Assembly (NCBI GenBank): GCA_014925825.1
Contig: JACGCK010000076.1
Span: forward strand, 62,001 to 126,000
From: Pholiota molesta
Taxonomy: Eukaryota > Basidiomycota > Agaricomycetes > Agaricales > Strophariaceae
DNA: 64,000 bases
Direction: 5' to 3'
The stretch's first letter is position 1; every line of letters starts with the position of its first letter. A model generated the notes under the pieces. That model was not told the DNA's origin. It ran no database searches and saw nothing but the letters and a program-made list of their open reading frames with translations. Made by a program: the position numbers and the translations under genes. Positions 47,655 to 58,405 of the stretch are shown here, piece after piece.

Positions 47655-49212
47655 AACTCTTCCAGTTCAGATATTATCACTTACCAATATTGCCCAACAG
47701 TTGAAGATCATCCTGAACTACCGACAATTCTTCAAAATTATATCAATACTGGTGTCCGACAGAAGGATATGCCGCAACACCTTCTTAGAGATCATGCAAT
47801 TACCATTAGGTTCGTATTAACCTCATGCCATAGTAAATTATTTATACTGATTCTTTTGTGCGACGCACTTAGCTTGCGTTCAGTCCAACTTGTTATGAAG
47901 AACAAAAATATCAAGACAGCACGACGAAGTGGAATGGACACTATTGATCAAGGTGTCGCCATTTTGAAGGTTTCAGAAGATGATCCACTTGGTAGATGGG
48001 GAGCTCGATTAGTCAAGGAAAAACTGGCGCATAAAGGAGTTCATATCCCTCGGTGAGATAGAGATTAATGTTTATTAATTCATACTGATTGATTTTTTTT
48101 TGACCCTCTTAGTGATTTTATCACCACTTTCCGGCAAGCTGAGAATCCTAGTGCAGCTGCAGCTCGTCATCCTTGCACTCGAAAAGTGCATCATCACGGC
48201 TTGTACTCTTCTGGTCCCAATGAAGAGTGGTGTCTGGATGGCCATGAAAAGATACTTCGATCAATGGGAATCGCAGTTTGGGGGGCAATCGACAAATGCT
48301 GCCGCGTTGAACTGGGACTTTGGGCTGTCCCTAATGCAAGGTTAGCAGATGTTCCACCAGCGCTCTACCTTCGACTTGTTCGAAAGATTGGAGGTATGTG
48401 TCTCGTGTATTGTGCATAGACTTATCAAGCTGATTCTGTTCAAAGGAATGTGCATACAAACAGCGACTGATAAGGGTTCTGAGCTCTCAAAACTCATTCC
48501 ACTGATTACAACTTTGCGGTATGTTTATTGACCGTTGTCAATAATATAATTCATCGATCTCATTAAATTTGACAAGACAAATATACCAGCCTTATCTCTC
48601 TGAAGAGATTCTTCCTGCTCACAAGGCCGTCAAAAGCATTTACAATGTTACTCGTGAACGTAATTGGCGTCCAATCTGGGAGAAAGAACTTGGGAACGTT
48701 GCTTTCGAGTATACTTCCGGCAAGGGTTTAATCGGCTTTCATCAGGATAATCCTATTCATGAGTAAGTCCATTATATTTCTAATTAAGACAAACAGGCTC
48801 TCTAACTAATTTTATTAGGGGTGTGGCTTTGTGGCTTTGGGGAAAAATAGTGCAACTTCGACTTGATATGATTGTCAAGGAAAGTCAGTCCCATAGAGTC
48901 CGAAAGCAAGCCAAGAGCCTCCTTCCCACAGGATGTCGCCGAATCGACATGTACGAGCACCCAGAAGATTGGGAAGGCCTTGAAAATCAACTGATTGCGA
49001 TTCCAGGAGAAGACATCGACAAACTTTTGGAGAAATATGATAGACCAGATCTCCTCCAGTTTGGTTCGGATGAGATGGTACAATTCTGCCAATACCTCTT
49101 TGAAAAAATCGGATCACCAGAGTTGAGTGCGAAGGTTGGCTGGAAGGTGTTTCTCAGAATGCTTGAATGTGCTGAAGAGGACCACATAGCCGCTGAGGCA
49201 GGAGGGAATTGA
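47655..49212 (+). CDS. Integrase-core (DDE) transposase, transposon-borne
   Basis: This is the likely transposase. The open frame begins after 47654; no in-frame ATG precedes YQYCPTVEDHPELPTILQNY, so a short 5' exon is missing from my model. An N-terminal helical DNA-binding part follows (HAITISLRSVQLVMKNKNIK, LGRWGARLVKEKL). The catalytic RNase-H-like domain has the first Asp in GPNEEWCLDGHEKIL, with VWGAIDKCCRVEL behind it. The second Asp is in TATDKGSEL, and the Glu is in NVTRERNWRPIW, equivalent to the HNxRIERxWR motif of Agaricomycete integrase-core proteins. About six exons with GT-AG introns keep frame to TGA at 49210-49212. The product would be about 430 aa. All three catalytic acids are present. 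That it mobilises this element is inference from its position. Confidence 0.82.
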
Positions 49213-49218
49213 ATATCC

Positions 49219-49501
49219 TTCTCAAATAGCACTTGAATTGGTGCGGCATCGATTTTTTGAACGGAATACATATGGTATATACTTCTAAGCAGTTTTCCTA
49301 TGTACTACATGTATTCTACAAGCTATTTAGATAGTTTTTAGAGGCCATAGTGCCGTGCTACACATTTCGCGCACTCATGAAGATCGGATGTGGTACAGCG
49401 GGAGCGTGTGAATGGACGTCGGCGCGGCCGCATGTGACGTGTCGGCTACGCGAGGTGCGAGTTCAAATGTCGAGTGAGCCTTGCGGTTCTCGGCCACCGT
49501 A
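49219..49501 (-). repeat. Right terminal inverted repeat (283 bp)
   Basis: It is the inverted counterpart of 44526-44808. Its outer 181 bp (49321-49501) match the left repeat without a mismatch by eye; its inner 102 bp are diverged. The integrase stop codon lies 6 bp inside. Confidence 0.9.
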
Positions 49502-50629
49502 GACGTGGACGGTAGTGATCTCGGCTCCATAAAATATTTCGCTCGGCTCGCAAAGAAGACACCTCTGGCAATCCTTTCGGACACTACCTCTGAATGTCCC
49601 GATATAACAACATATGACAAGCGGCTTCTTGAGACGCCCAACTGGGCGTACGTGTTTCCGCTCATACAGAGATGGGGTGTCTTCTCCCTTTGGGCAAGCA
49701 TAGACGCAGATAATACAAACCCACTGTTTCATGCCCTTACCCATCCTGCACCCAATCTCGAGTCGTTCCAGATATACAACGTATGGTATCCGGAACCGGA
49801 CGACACCTCGGACGACCTCGACAACAGGCTCTTTGTACTTCCTGATAATCTGTTCTCTGGACAGTCGCCACATCTCAAGGAATTTGCGATCAAAGATGCA
49901 TACTTGCGGTCAACTTTTAATTTCACGCTCTGGAAGGACGTTACGGAGCTGCATGTCGACTTATTACTAGGTGGACTCCAAGGCGACAAGATCTCCTCAC
50001 GAAAATGGCTCGACGTTCTCCGTGATATGAAGCAGCTTCGCGTCCTTAGCTTGGGCTGGACCTACCACTCCGGCCCTTTGGATGATATTGTATATCTGTT
50101 ACCACGGGAAGCAGATCGTAATCGACGCGTCGAACATATGCCCGATGTCCACCTCGACCACCTCCAGAGCTTGACACTTGTCGCAGAATGCGAATGGAAC
50201 ATCATGTTCGATATCTTCCCCAAGCTTGTCGTCCCGGATGCATGTTGCACGTCAATCACCCTTGGGCACACCCACTGGCCTGACCGCGAGCCCCAGTTTG
50301 ACTGGCTCACTGTCGGACTCGATCGTCGTGTTACAGCGTGGAAAGCAGCTGTTGATGCGCCTTTTCACATTTGCTTGATAAATATCCATGGGTCTGAATT
50401 TGGGTTCGAAATGAATGTTGATACCACGTCAGTCCAGACGATGGAGCACACCTTCAAGTTCACCCATGAAGCCTGTTTCCATGATGAGCCGGTCTCAGAA
50501 TTGAACACTCTAGATCTCCTTGCCGATTTTCGCGAAATGTCGAGGGTCTTGCAACCGATCCTGGAATCTTCCGTAGTACAGTTCTTCGAGGGTGAAGATG
50601 AAAATTCCGAGGGTGAAGGTGAAGATTGA

Positions 50630-52654
50630 CGTTCTTGAGGATTTTATTGTTTGGGTTGTGTTTTCGCTTATAAGAACATGTGTGAAGAGATATATATATT
50701 ACTGCTTTCGAATGCAAGCTCATTTTGTAAATTTAATTTTTGTGACAACACTCAATCTCGCGCATTTCTTGAGCTTTCTGGTAATACATTATTGAATTTA
50801 CCATGCTGAGAAGCTCGGGATACACATTTAAAACAGTTATGCTTCACGGACTTGGCTGACCATCACAGTGAACAACGGCGGCGGCGGCGACTCCGGCGAG
50901 AGAGCATTTTTAGAGCGTTGCGGCAGACATCGATAGATTCTGGTTTTGAACAATGGAGGCGTGAGGTCGCCCGTGAAGGCAACTGCGAGGCAAGTTTTGG
51001 GAATAGCGATCACGCCTCAACTTGAGCAATTGGCGCAAAAGAAAAAATCACAAAGATTGGATAGGTATAAGAACCACGATGCAGCGCGCGATGACGTCCA
51101 GATGCGCGGGTTCAACTGTCGGAGACGGAAAGTGTTGAGCGAACAACCGACCGAGATGACGCCGGTCTCGGATGAGCAGGTGGATGCTTACCGGTGCCTC
51201 TGGACGCCTTCCAGAACAACTCCTTAAAGTCTCAGTACACACAAGGGGCCTTTACGCTTCCGGGTGGGGACGAAGATGTGCGGAACACCTGGAAGGAGGG
51301 TTCAGAGACGATGTAAGCAGGGGCTGAGAGATATTGATGCGATCTTGAGATGTAGACGTACATGGTGAGAGAAATTAGGGTCGGTGTACTTCAAAGGCGA
51401 GATGGGCACAACGAGCGCATATGGGCCATCGAGCACTGATCTTGTTGGGCGTGGACGCGGACGTGAGTGTCTGAGTGCAGATGACAATGGTATATACGGT
51501 TGCGACTAGCGCTCGATAGATGGGACTGCAACGGAGTGCGCATATGGTGGATCAGCCCCCCTACAAGGTACCGGTGAAGAGCATGAGTCGTTAGCGGCAC
51601 CGTCCAAACGAGGAAATGCTGAATCAAAAGCTCACCGACACTCACTACCACTGACTCCTGAGTGGATTCCTTCGCCCCTCCATGCTCTGGAGTCGTACAT
51701 GCAACTCTTGCCTATGCACGCGCTTGAACCACGCGCATTTGCTCCAGACACCCATGCTAACTTATGACCGCCGTTGACACATCACGCGCAAAGGAATGAA
51801 GAACAAGAAAGCGGAGGTTTAGAGGACCAGTGGTGGCTGATGTACCGTTGTAGGCAGGCGTGTAGAGTAAAGAAATCTTTCGAACGTGTATATGAAAGGT
51901 GAAGCATGGCATCATTGAAGTTGGCATCTGGAGAGGAAACTGTTAAGCGGGAAGAAGAAAGGGTGGATACACCTGCTCACCCACGTCCTCTAGCTTTGTC
52001 CTTGACATTTCAGGAAACGCTAAGTTCCAGCCAGGATTGTCCGCAATACGCAATGGAGGAAGCAGTCACACCCTGGGTGTTGCCTCGCATGGAAAGGGCA
52101 TTCTGGAGAAGGCACAGCGGAACCTATAGAGCGCAAGATGTTGGTGTCTTCATTTCAGAGGTTGTTGTCGATACCTCGAGGTTGACGACAACGATAGGAA
52201 TGGGAGGCAGCACACATCAAGTGTGGGCAGCGCATAGGGGCGCGTGTTAGGGCCGCAGAATGGACGTCGCGTCGTGCTCGAGAGTGGATATGAGCTACGC
52301 AGACGCGCAATGCGCAAAGGGAAACATGAGCTGGCAGCTGGATATGATTGCAATGGCTGGGTTGAGCTGCAAGCGAGCGATTGGTGAGCGAACGAGTTCA
52401 AGTTTGGCTTTGATTGTATCGGAGGGTGCGGCCCGCCACAGCCGACGCCATCAGGCGGGCGGCTAATTACAGCGCCCGCTGGGCGCTGAGGCGCTCTCGA
52501 GACCTGCGTAAGGCACGTCTCTATCAGCGATACACGATAATCTCATGGTGCTCGCACCGTTGATAACGAAGGACGCATCCCTCCACTTGCCGGCCCGGCG
52601 CAAGGACTGGGCCACTCGCACGCAGCTCGCACTCACCCACTGCGCGCGGATGTG
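50630..52654. other. Intergenic region, 2 kb
   Basis: Downstream of the F-box-like gene is an AT-rich flank, then mixed sequence with short frames (50946-51227, 51906-52250) that show no motif. Nothing is supported. Confidence 0.45.
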
Positions 52655-53778
52655 ATGGCAGCTATGACGCATGTGCCAGAGCAACCGCAAAAGTGGCGCG
52701 AAGAGCCACCACTGCGAACTGTGACAGATACCGTACAAAAGGGCGATCGCCTCAACCGTCGACACATGTCTCCCCTCTTCCGCGTGACCCCCACCGCCCA
52801 ACTCATCCCAGCGCAACCCCCAACGCGAGCACGGATGGACAAAGACGCAATGGAAGGCGCGCTCAGAGCAACCGTCAACATCCTCTACTGGGAGGTACGC
52901 CTCCCCCATTCCTACTCAGCCCATCTCCCCCATCACCCACGCCCTCCTTCCCGTTGTTGTTGCACGCCCAGGCGGGCGCCGCCCGCCACGAGTGCATCCA
53001 GCTCGCGTGCGCGACGTTCCCCTACTTCGCGCTGGCCGAGTGCGCCCCATACGTCCAGATCATCCTCGGCGTGCACGGCGAGCGCGACAAGCTCATCGAG
53101 ACGTTCGACCCCGCGCACGCGAAGTGGGTCACCCACGAGGCGTGGATGCCGCGCGACCTCTCAGCGTGCCCGTACGTGCTCTACCGCGACCGCTCCCGCT
53201 GGGGCCTCGCAGATGATATTCCCGGTGACATGGACGTCGAGGTCAGCGCCCTCCTCGAACGCGTGAAACACACGCGCAAGCGCCTCCGCAGCCCACGGTC
53301 CAGCGAGGCGCTCCCCGACCCCGGACCGCGTAAACGACAGAAGGCGTCTGTGCCAAGGATCGAGGCGTCCAATGAAACCCCTCCCATCCAGACGCGCGAC
53401 GCGCCAGAAGCCCAACACCAGGTCTCTCTCGCAGCGGCGCCGAGCTCAGCCCACGCCAGATGGCCGCTCAAGTACGTCGTCGCCATGGCCGCGGGGTTCC
53501 ACACCATGGCCAGCGCGCCCGGCACCCGGCGCGATCAATTCGAGGCCGCATTCGGGTTGCCGTTCCCCCCTACCGCGACCTACCACGACAACGTCAAGGT
53601 CTGGAACGCCGCGCATCAAGAGCTGAAGGAGAAATATATGCGTGCCGGATATTCCGACGCCGGACTGTGGAAGCACTTCCGCAGGGAAGTGATGGCACGA
53701 TGTGCTGAGGGGAAGGTCTTAGGTAGACGCCGAACGACGTTGGGTGGGGGTGGGAAGCAGGATGTGGCAGAGGTGTAG
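52655..53778 (+). CDS. Uncharacterised nuclear-type protein
   Basis: I do not recognise this protein. Exons 52655-52894 and 52972-53778 join at phase 0 for 348 aa; a later start at 52835 (MDKDAMEGALRATVNILYWE) is equally possible. The first half is a compact Cys- and aromatic-containing segment (ACATFPYFALAECAPYVQII, FDPAHAKWVTHEAWMP, CPYVLYRDRSRWGLADDI). Then come two basic clusters (KHTRKRLRSPRSS, PRKRQK) that would serve as a nuclear signal. A C-terminal helical part follows (RRDQFEAAFGLPFPP, VKVWNAAHQELKEKYMRAGY, LWKHFRREVMARC). A decayed relative of the same gene lies at 59,430-61,175, so it belongs to a small local family. GC-rich codon use argues that it is a real gene. Confidence 0.68.
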
Positions 53779-53884
53779 AGGTAGTTCATGTTTTGGATTA
53801 AATTTCGCCAAGCTTTGTAGATGCATATTATCGAATTCGATATCATTACACGTTGACGCTTAAGATAATTGCGCTGTAGGTTAA

Positions 53885-55660
53885 AGTCAGTCAAGAATTA
53901 GCCTGTTCGACATAAACTGATATGAAGTTTGAGAGGGGATCAGTACGTACATGATTCTCCTTGAGGCTTGGGCTGACATGCGGATGAATTGGCTGAAGAA
54001 GCAGGATGATGATCGAGCCGATACGAGTTTGAGGCTGTGTGAAGCATCACAGGTAACTTGAGACCAAGTAGCAGTGTTACGGCGTGTAAAATTCCAGGGA
54101 CTAGCGAGAAAAGACTCAACAAGTGGGCGTGAAAGAGTTGGGCCCAACAGGCAGGCCATTGAACTTGAACTCGAACGTGCGGTCAGTAAAAGATTAGCTT
54201 GTTCGACATAAACTAAGATGAATGTTTGAGAGGCCACGTCGTCGCCTCTATGAAGAGGCAAAGCCCTATCCGCCTGTTTAGTCCAGCAACGCGGCTGTGG
54301 GGCGACAGTGACGCGACCCATAGCCCACACGCGCTTGACGGCATATGCGGTTGCATTGCCTCTTCGAACGAAGCATCGCTGATCAGCGAATAGCGATAGG
54401 CGAGCAGGCGCCGTCCACCAGGAGCGGCGCTCACGCAGGCTCATCATTCCACCTCCTCCCGCGAAGCGAGCGACTGTCGGCTGTCCAGCGCGCGCGGCGG
54501 CGCCTCTCGCCAGGCTGAACGCCTCTGCATCCATATATCCTTCTCTGATGGAACCACGGATCGCGACCCAGAGATCGACGCAGGTTACGGACTCGAGTTC
54601 CTTAGCTGGTGGGACGACATGCACGGACGCGCGGGCTGACGCAGAGTATACACCCATCAGCATGTATGAATGGGAAGGTACAATGCGCGCCGCACGCGCC
54701 CGCACAAACCGCAGGACCTCCGAGCCGGTAGGCGGCGGCGACGCGTGGGAGGAGGACGTGGCCGGGCGGCGGGGATTTTGGAATGCGGACGGGGATGAGG
54801 AGACGCACCGGAAACGTCCTCGTCGTCGAGTCGTTGACGTGCCGGCTGGTGGGTAGGGGACCGTTCTACGCCTTATTGGTGTGGGCGAATGAGTTGGATG
54901 TACTGAAGGACATTGATCGGATGAGCGTCGAGACGCATGGAGGAGCGGACGCCGCGTGAGATGGATGTGTGGAAGAGAGAGGAGGATCGACAACAGGCTA
55001 AGCATCGCTGTGTGGGCCGAGAATGGGAGTCGGGGACCACAGCGCTGCTGACTGACAGCACACACTCCATATCTCTCTTGAACACAGGAGCTGACGCGAG
55101 GGATGGAGGCGATAACGGAACCACTGACACTGACAGAAGAAATCGATGACGCCATCACATGACCAATTGCATCGGCGCTCGAACCTCTGGCGGAACGACT
55201 TCGGCGCGCTCTGCTGACGCCGCGCTGTCCCGCACTTGTCCCGCACTCTTCACCGCAACGCAGCACATCCCATGCTCCATCCGCGCACCGACACACCCCG
55301 CCCCGCCTCGGCCCCGCCCCGTGCACCCCAGCACCTCCACTGAAAGGCTCGCGATGACAGTACACGGACCCCTACCCAACCCCCCACACCAACTCCCACT
55401 CCGCCCCAAACAGCTTCCACACCATTGCGCGATCCAGCCACCCCTCCACCGGAACCAGCGCGACGCGGCATGCGCCGGTGGTTGCCGCGCCCGCCATCCG
55501 CGCCTGGCCCTCGCTCGCGATACCGCGCCGTGTTCTCGACGGCGGATTCCACCCTTTTGCACCGTAGAGCGGCCGCACTCGTCGCAATCCCAGGTATGTC
55601 CCGTTCTGCATGCGCGCGCGGAACGCAGCCTGCGGGGTGTTAGTGAGGGTGTGCGCTGAC
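53885..55660 (-). repeat. Interspersed repeat family, copy R4 (reverse, most complete)
   Basis: This is the inverted counterpart of R1. It has the nested palindrome (outer arms 54252-54261 and 54356-54365), the CCTACCGGCTCGGAGGTCCT block (about 54,715-54,735), the CAGCGCTGTGGTCCCCGACT block (about 55,030-55,050), the GTGATGGCGTCATCGATTTC block (about 55,137-55,157), the GTGTGTCGGTGCGCGGATG block (about 55,280) and the GCCAGGCGCGGATGGCGGGC block (about 55,500). A 492-codon open frame on the minus strand spans most of it, but the compositional skew and the broken frames in the other copies suggest it is not a gene. The terminal segment is doubled (about 53,890-53,935 and 54,190-54,235, both with TTCGACATAAACT). 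Confidence 0.68.
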
Positions 55661-56369
55661 CCACTACGTGGAACAGATCGTAAACGGACTCGAACGTCGA
55701 CCCGGTACCGTGCGCCTAGCTCTGCCAAAAACCCCCACTGGTCTGCGCCAGCAGCACGACGGTCCCCAGTGGGGCCGTCTCGGAATCACGTGCGCCGCCT
55801 TCAAGCCTCAAGGACGTCCTTGCCCGGTGTTACTGCTCGACGTCGGCCGCGGAACGCCGGTGGGAGCGGTGGGTTGCGGACTCGACCCGAGCTGGCGGGC
55901 AGGACCGGCGAGGCGGGGAGGCTGGACAGGCCGTGCATGGCGGCTGAGGAGGACGAGGACGCAAGAGAAGGTCATGTCGCATCGCGCCCACACCCCACGG
56001 TGACGCTAGCTCGCGGCGCACCCCCCACTCTCCTCCCGCATCATCAGGAGCGTGAGCGAGGCAGCGCCCGCCGTTGGCGATCCCGCCCGCCCGCCCGCAC
56101 ACAGCACTGCGGCGCATGCACCGCGGATACTCACACCTGGCTACGGAGCGACGCAAGAGGAGGAATGCGCCGTACGGCCGTGATACAGCTGATGGTGCCC
56201 ACCGCGCCCGAGCGGCGGGGCGGCGTCGTCCTCCCGAGCCACCGCCGTCCTACTTTCAGAGGCCGGCCGCGAGGAAGAGGCGCGTGCGCTTGCGCGGACG
56301 CTCCGGTGCTGTTCGCCGATCCAAGGCGCTCTATCTTCTGGGGGTCTATATCTCTCCATACCGTTTTGT
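55661..56369. other. GC-rich repeat-flanking sequence
   Basis: This stretch is of very high GC, with a long plus-strand frame (55610-56380) and overlapping frames on the other strand. Composition alone explains them. No motif is recognised. Confidence 0.45.
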
Positions 56370-57340
56370 GCAGCAATTGATTATCGCAGACCGCCAGAGC
56401 CGACTGCCCATTTCTTCAACCACAAGCCTGGTATGTTATCGAACGACACGTCTACTCTTTCTCGATCATCATCCGACTGAGATTCCTCAGCAGGTTCAGG
56501 TCACTAACCACACCAACGCCGTGTACAGCCTAAACACTAACGCCTCGACGCGGGCGTTTTCGGTGAGTCCCCACATTCCAAGTAGCCCTTTCGCGACCCT
56601 CATCCGATTGATATCCTCCCGCACATCCAGCTCATCCGCCCGCACGAATCAGGCGCAGAACGGCGCCTTACTTACCACGCGCCACGTCAACGCCTCAACG
56701 CAAGCATGTTTCCGGTGCATCCCCACATCCCAGTCCGCATGCCCATCCCCACCCCCGACATCCCCCCTCCCCGACCAACCCCTGCCTGCGCCCACGCGTC
56801 GCCGCCGCCCACCGGCTCGGAGATCCTGCGGTTTGTGCGAGCGCGTGCGCCGCGCATTGTACTTTCCCGTCTACATACAGTAGATACGGGTCTACACTCT
56901 GCGCGCGCCCACGTGTCCGTTCATGTCGCCGTACCACGGTACTTCGAGTCGTTTCGCGCGCGGAGACGGAGCGATACCGCGCGGGGGCCTAACCCCTCCT
57001 CTCTGTCTCTCGCCTCCTTCTAAGTACCGCTTGCTTGTCCTGCTCGGGCGTCAATCGCGCAGCATCAATAATCAAGGGGGCGGTATCGATATCCCATGAT
57101 GCACTGAGCGACACCGTCCTTCGAAGTTCAAAGAGGCAATGGGACCACTTGCGCATTTTGTCGAGCAGGCTCATTCTCGACGGACTTCGCATCTGCAGTC
57201 TCGGCACTTCCATATCTCAGAAGCGCGAGCAAGAGGAGTGGCCCGCGCACAGCCGTCTACGTACCCCCAGCGTCAGGAAAATGTGGCCGGAGCGTCGACG
57301 GTCCGTCCAGGGGGACGTTTCAATCGGTAAGTGGGCTTAT
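56370..57340 (+). repeat. Interspersed repeat family, copy R5
   Basis: It shares the CCTCATCCGATTGATATCCT block (about 56,597) with R2-like sequence, the GCCCACCGGCTCGGAGATCC block (about 56,808) and the AAGAGGCAATGGGACCAC start of the palindrome (about 57,131). The palindrome itself is deleted and runs straight into GTCGAGCAGGCTCA. The minus strand carries DELDVREDINRM and WGLTENARVEALVFRL, variants of strings in R2 and R3. Confidence 0.58.
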
Positions 57341-57478
57341 TAAGAATTCGTTCAGATAACGGCGTCCGACGTTTTTGTCCATAGACAGACAGCGATCGCT
57401 CATCGCAGCGTAGAATGCATGCAGCTTGACGCCAGAACCATATCATACGCAGGCGGCACCGACTCAGAGGGAATGTAT

Positions 57479-58009
57479 TCAGAATCTACTTCCATCCAAA
57501 TTCTGTTCTACTGACGGAGATTGAGCTTGAGCTCCTTTGGAACGTTGTCGGCGCAGATACGAGAACATGATTACCACCAAAACCAAGATCGCCACACCTC
57601 CCACAACGCCACCAACTATGGCACCAGTATGAGTAGACTTAGACTGGGCATTTTCCTGATTGTCTCCAATTGCTGTTTGCGTAGCGGAATTAGAACCAGT
57701 GGTGCCTATGGACCCAGTCGTAGTCGACGTAGTTGTCAAATCTGGCATCGTCGTCGCGGTGGATGTATTGCCAGTGGTGCCAATGGACACAGTCGTAGTC
57801 GACGTAGTTGTCAGGTCTGGAAGCGTCGTCGGGGTGGATGTACTGCCAGTTGTGCCAATGGACCCAGTCGTGGTTGACGTAGTTGGCAGATCTGGCATCG
57901 TCGCTTGTGAGGAGAACGAAGGAGTGTAAACGATATAATCCAAGATAAAGATTTGGTTTTGGATGTCAGTAATATTTAGAACGAGCGTATAACTAGACCT
58001 CACAGTCAC
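57479..58009 (-). pseudogene. Ser/Thr-rich single-pass membrane protein, N-terminally truncated tail A
   Basis: The open frame has no upstream ATG of its own. It begins with the last strand of an ectodomain (SYTLVLNITDIQNQIFILDY, IVYTPS), then three imperfect repeats of TTSTTTGSIGTTGSTS type. A glycine-zipper transmembrane segment follows (AIVGGVVGGVAILVLVVIMF) and a basic cytosolic stub (LRRQRSKG). Agaricomycete surface proteins with this tail normally have a long beta-sandwich ectodomain, which is missing. It abuts the stop of the secreted protein in a different frame. A 31-nt GT-AG segment could fuse the two in frame, but it is shorter than usual introns. Confidence 0.6.
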
Positions 58010-58405
58010 AGACAGTCGTGGCCGAGCACATAAACGAATTCACTGGCCCGCCCGTGAACACATTCTGGCACACACCCGGCCCAAAAATGTTGGTGCCCCC
58101 CTCGCCCTCCACGAAAGCGCAGTTGTTGTTCTCGAAGTACGTCACGCAATGCGAGTTGCTGCCGTCAACGCTGCCAATCTGGGAAAGGGCCACCGAGTCA
58201 GTGCACGGATGCGGCGTTTGGGCAGTGGTCGTGTGCGCCTCACCATAAGAGAATGCCTGCCCGCGAACAGGTGGCAGCTGCTGTCGCACTGGACGGTGTC
58301 ACCGACGGAGCCATTGCAGAAGCTGCCGTCGAACGCGACGATCGTGTCAGCGTGTGCGGAGAATGCGAAGGTCGCAGCCAAGAGAAGTGAAGCGAAGAAG
58401 TACAT
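57993..58405 (-). CDS. Small cysteine-rich secreted protein, copy A
   Basis: The product is a 115-aa protein in two exons with a 66-nt GT-AG intron. The signal peptide is MYFFASLLLAATFAFSAHA. The mature part has nine cysteines (about residues 30, 40, 44, 65, 74, 91, 105, 111 and 113) in segments such as GSFCNGSVGDTVQCDSSC, HCVTYFENNNCAFVEGEG, GPGVCQNVF and CSATTVCDCEV. Such proteins are typical secreted effectors or cell-wall-associated proteins of basidiomycetes; no specific family is recognised. The second copy at 60065-60474 is frameshifted. Confidence 0.75.

Larger units (their letters stand above)
44526..49501. mobile_element. Complete 4,976-bp TIR transposon carrying an integrase and an alpha-kinase
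   Basis: The ends are 283-bp inverted repeats starting TACGGTGGCCGAGAACCGC. They are flanked by direct GACGTG copies (44520-44525 and 49502-49507), a 6-bp target duplication. Removing the element plus one copy restores the reading frame of the F-box-like host gene. The interior is clearly richer in A/T than the host DNA. It encodes two apparently intact genes read outward from a central region: an integrase-core protein to the right and an alpha-kinase to the left. Their stops lie 6 bp and 43 bp from the TIRs. The element thus looks autonomous and young. A 6-bp duplication is compatible with integrase-like transposases; the superfamily is not assigned here. Confidence 0.9.
44313..50629 (+). 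pseudogene. F-box-like gene split by a 5-kb transposon
   Basis: The 5' part (44313-44525) encodes MEALSPFDSVPNELISMIL, an F-box-like start, then a helix with VLFVCKRWMHIMLNEPGVW. The 3' part (49508-50629) continues DGSDLGSIKYFARLAKKTPL and runs to a Glu/Asp-rich end (EGEGED) through leucine-rich-repeat-like strands. The two parts join exactly in frame if the element and one GACGTG copy are left out, for 444 aa. Both halves lack other lesions, which points to a recent insertion. The gene belongs to the broad Agaricomycete F-box-like class but is not a close paralog of the 25-30.6 kb array. Confidence 0.85.

Noticed and set aside
44526..49501. TA target duplication (Tc1/mariner-type) for the large transposon
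   Set aside because: A TA does flank a slightly shorter repeat, but only the 6-bp GACGTG duplication restores the host reading frame.
53887..55365. 492-codon open frame on the minus strand
   Set aside because: It lies wholly in repeat copy R4. The product is Arg/Ser/Pro-rich with no domain, other copies break the frame at many points, and a second long frame exists on the opposite strand. GC-rich composition explains its length.
55610..56380. 256-codon open frame on the plus strand
   Set aside because: It is Arg/Pro-rich low-complexity translation of very GC-rich sequence, with overlapping frames on the other strand and no motif or splice support.
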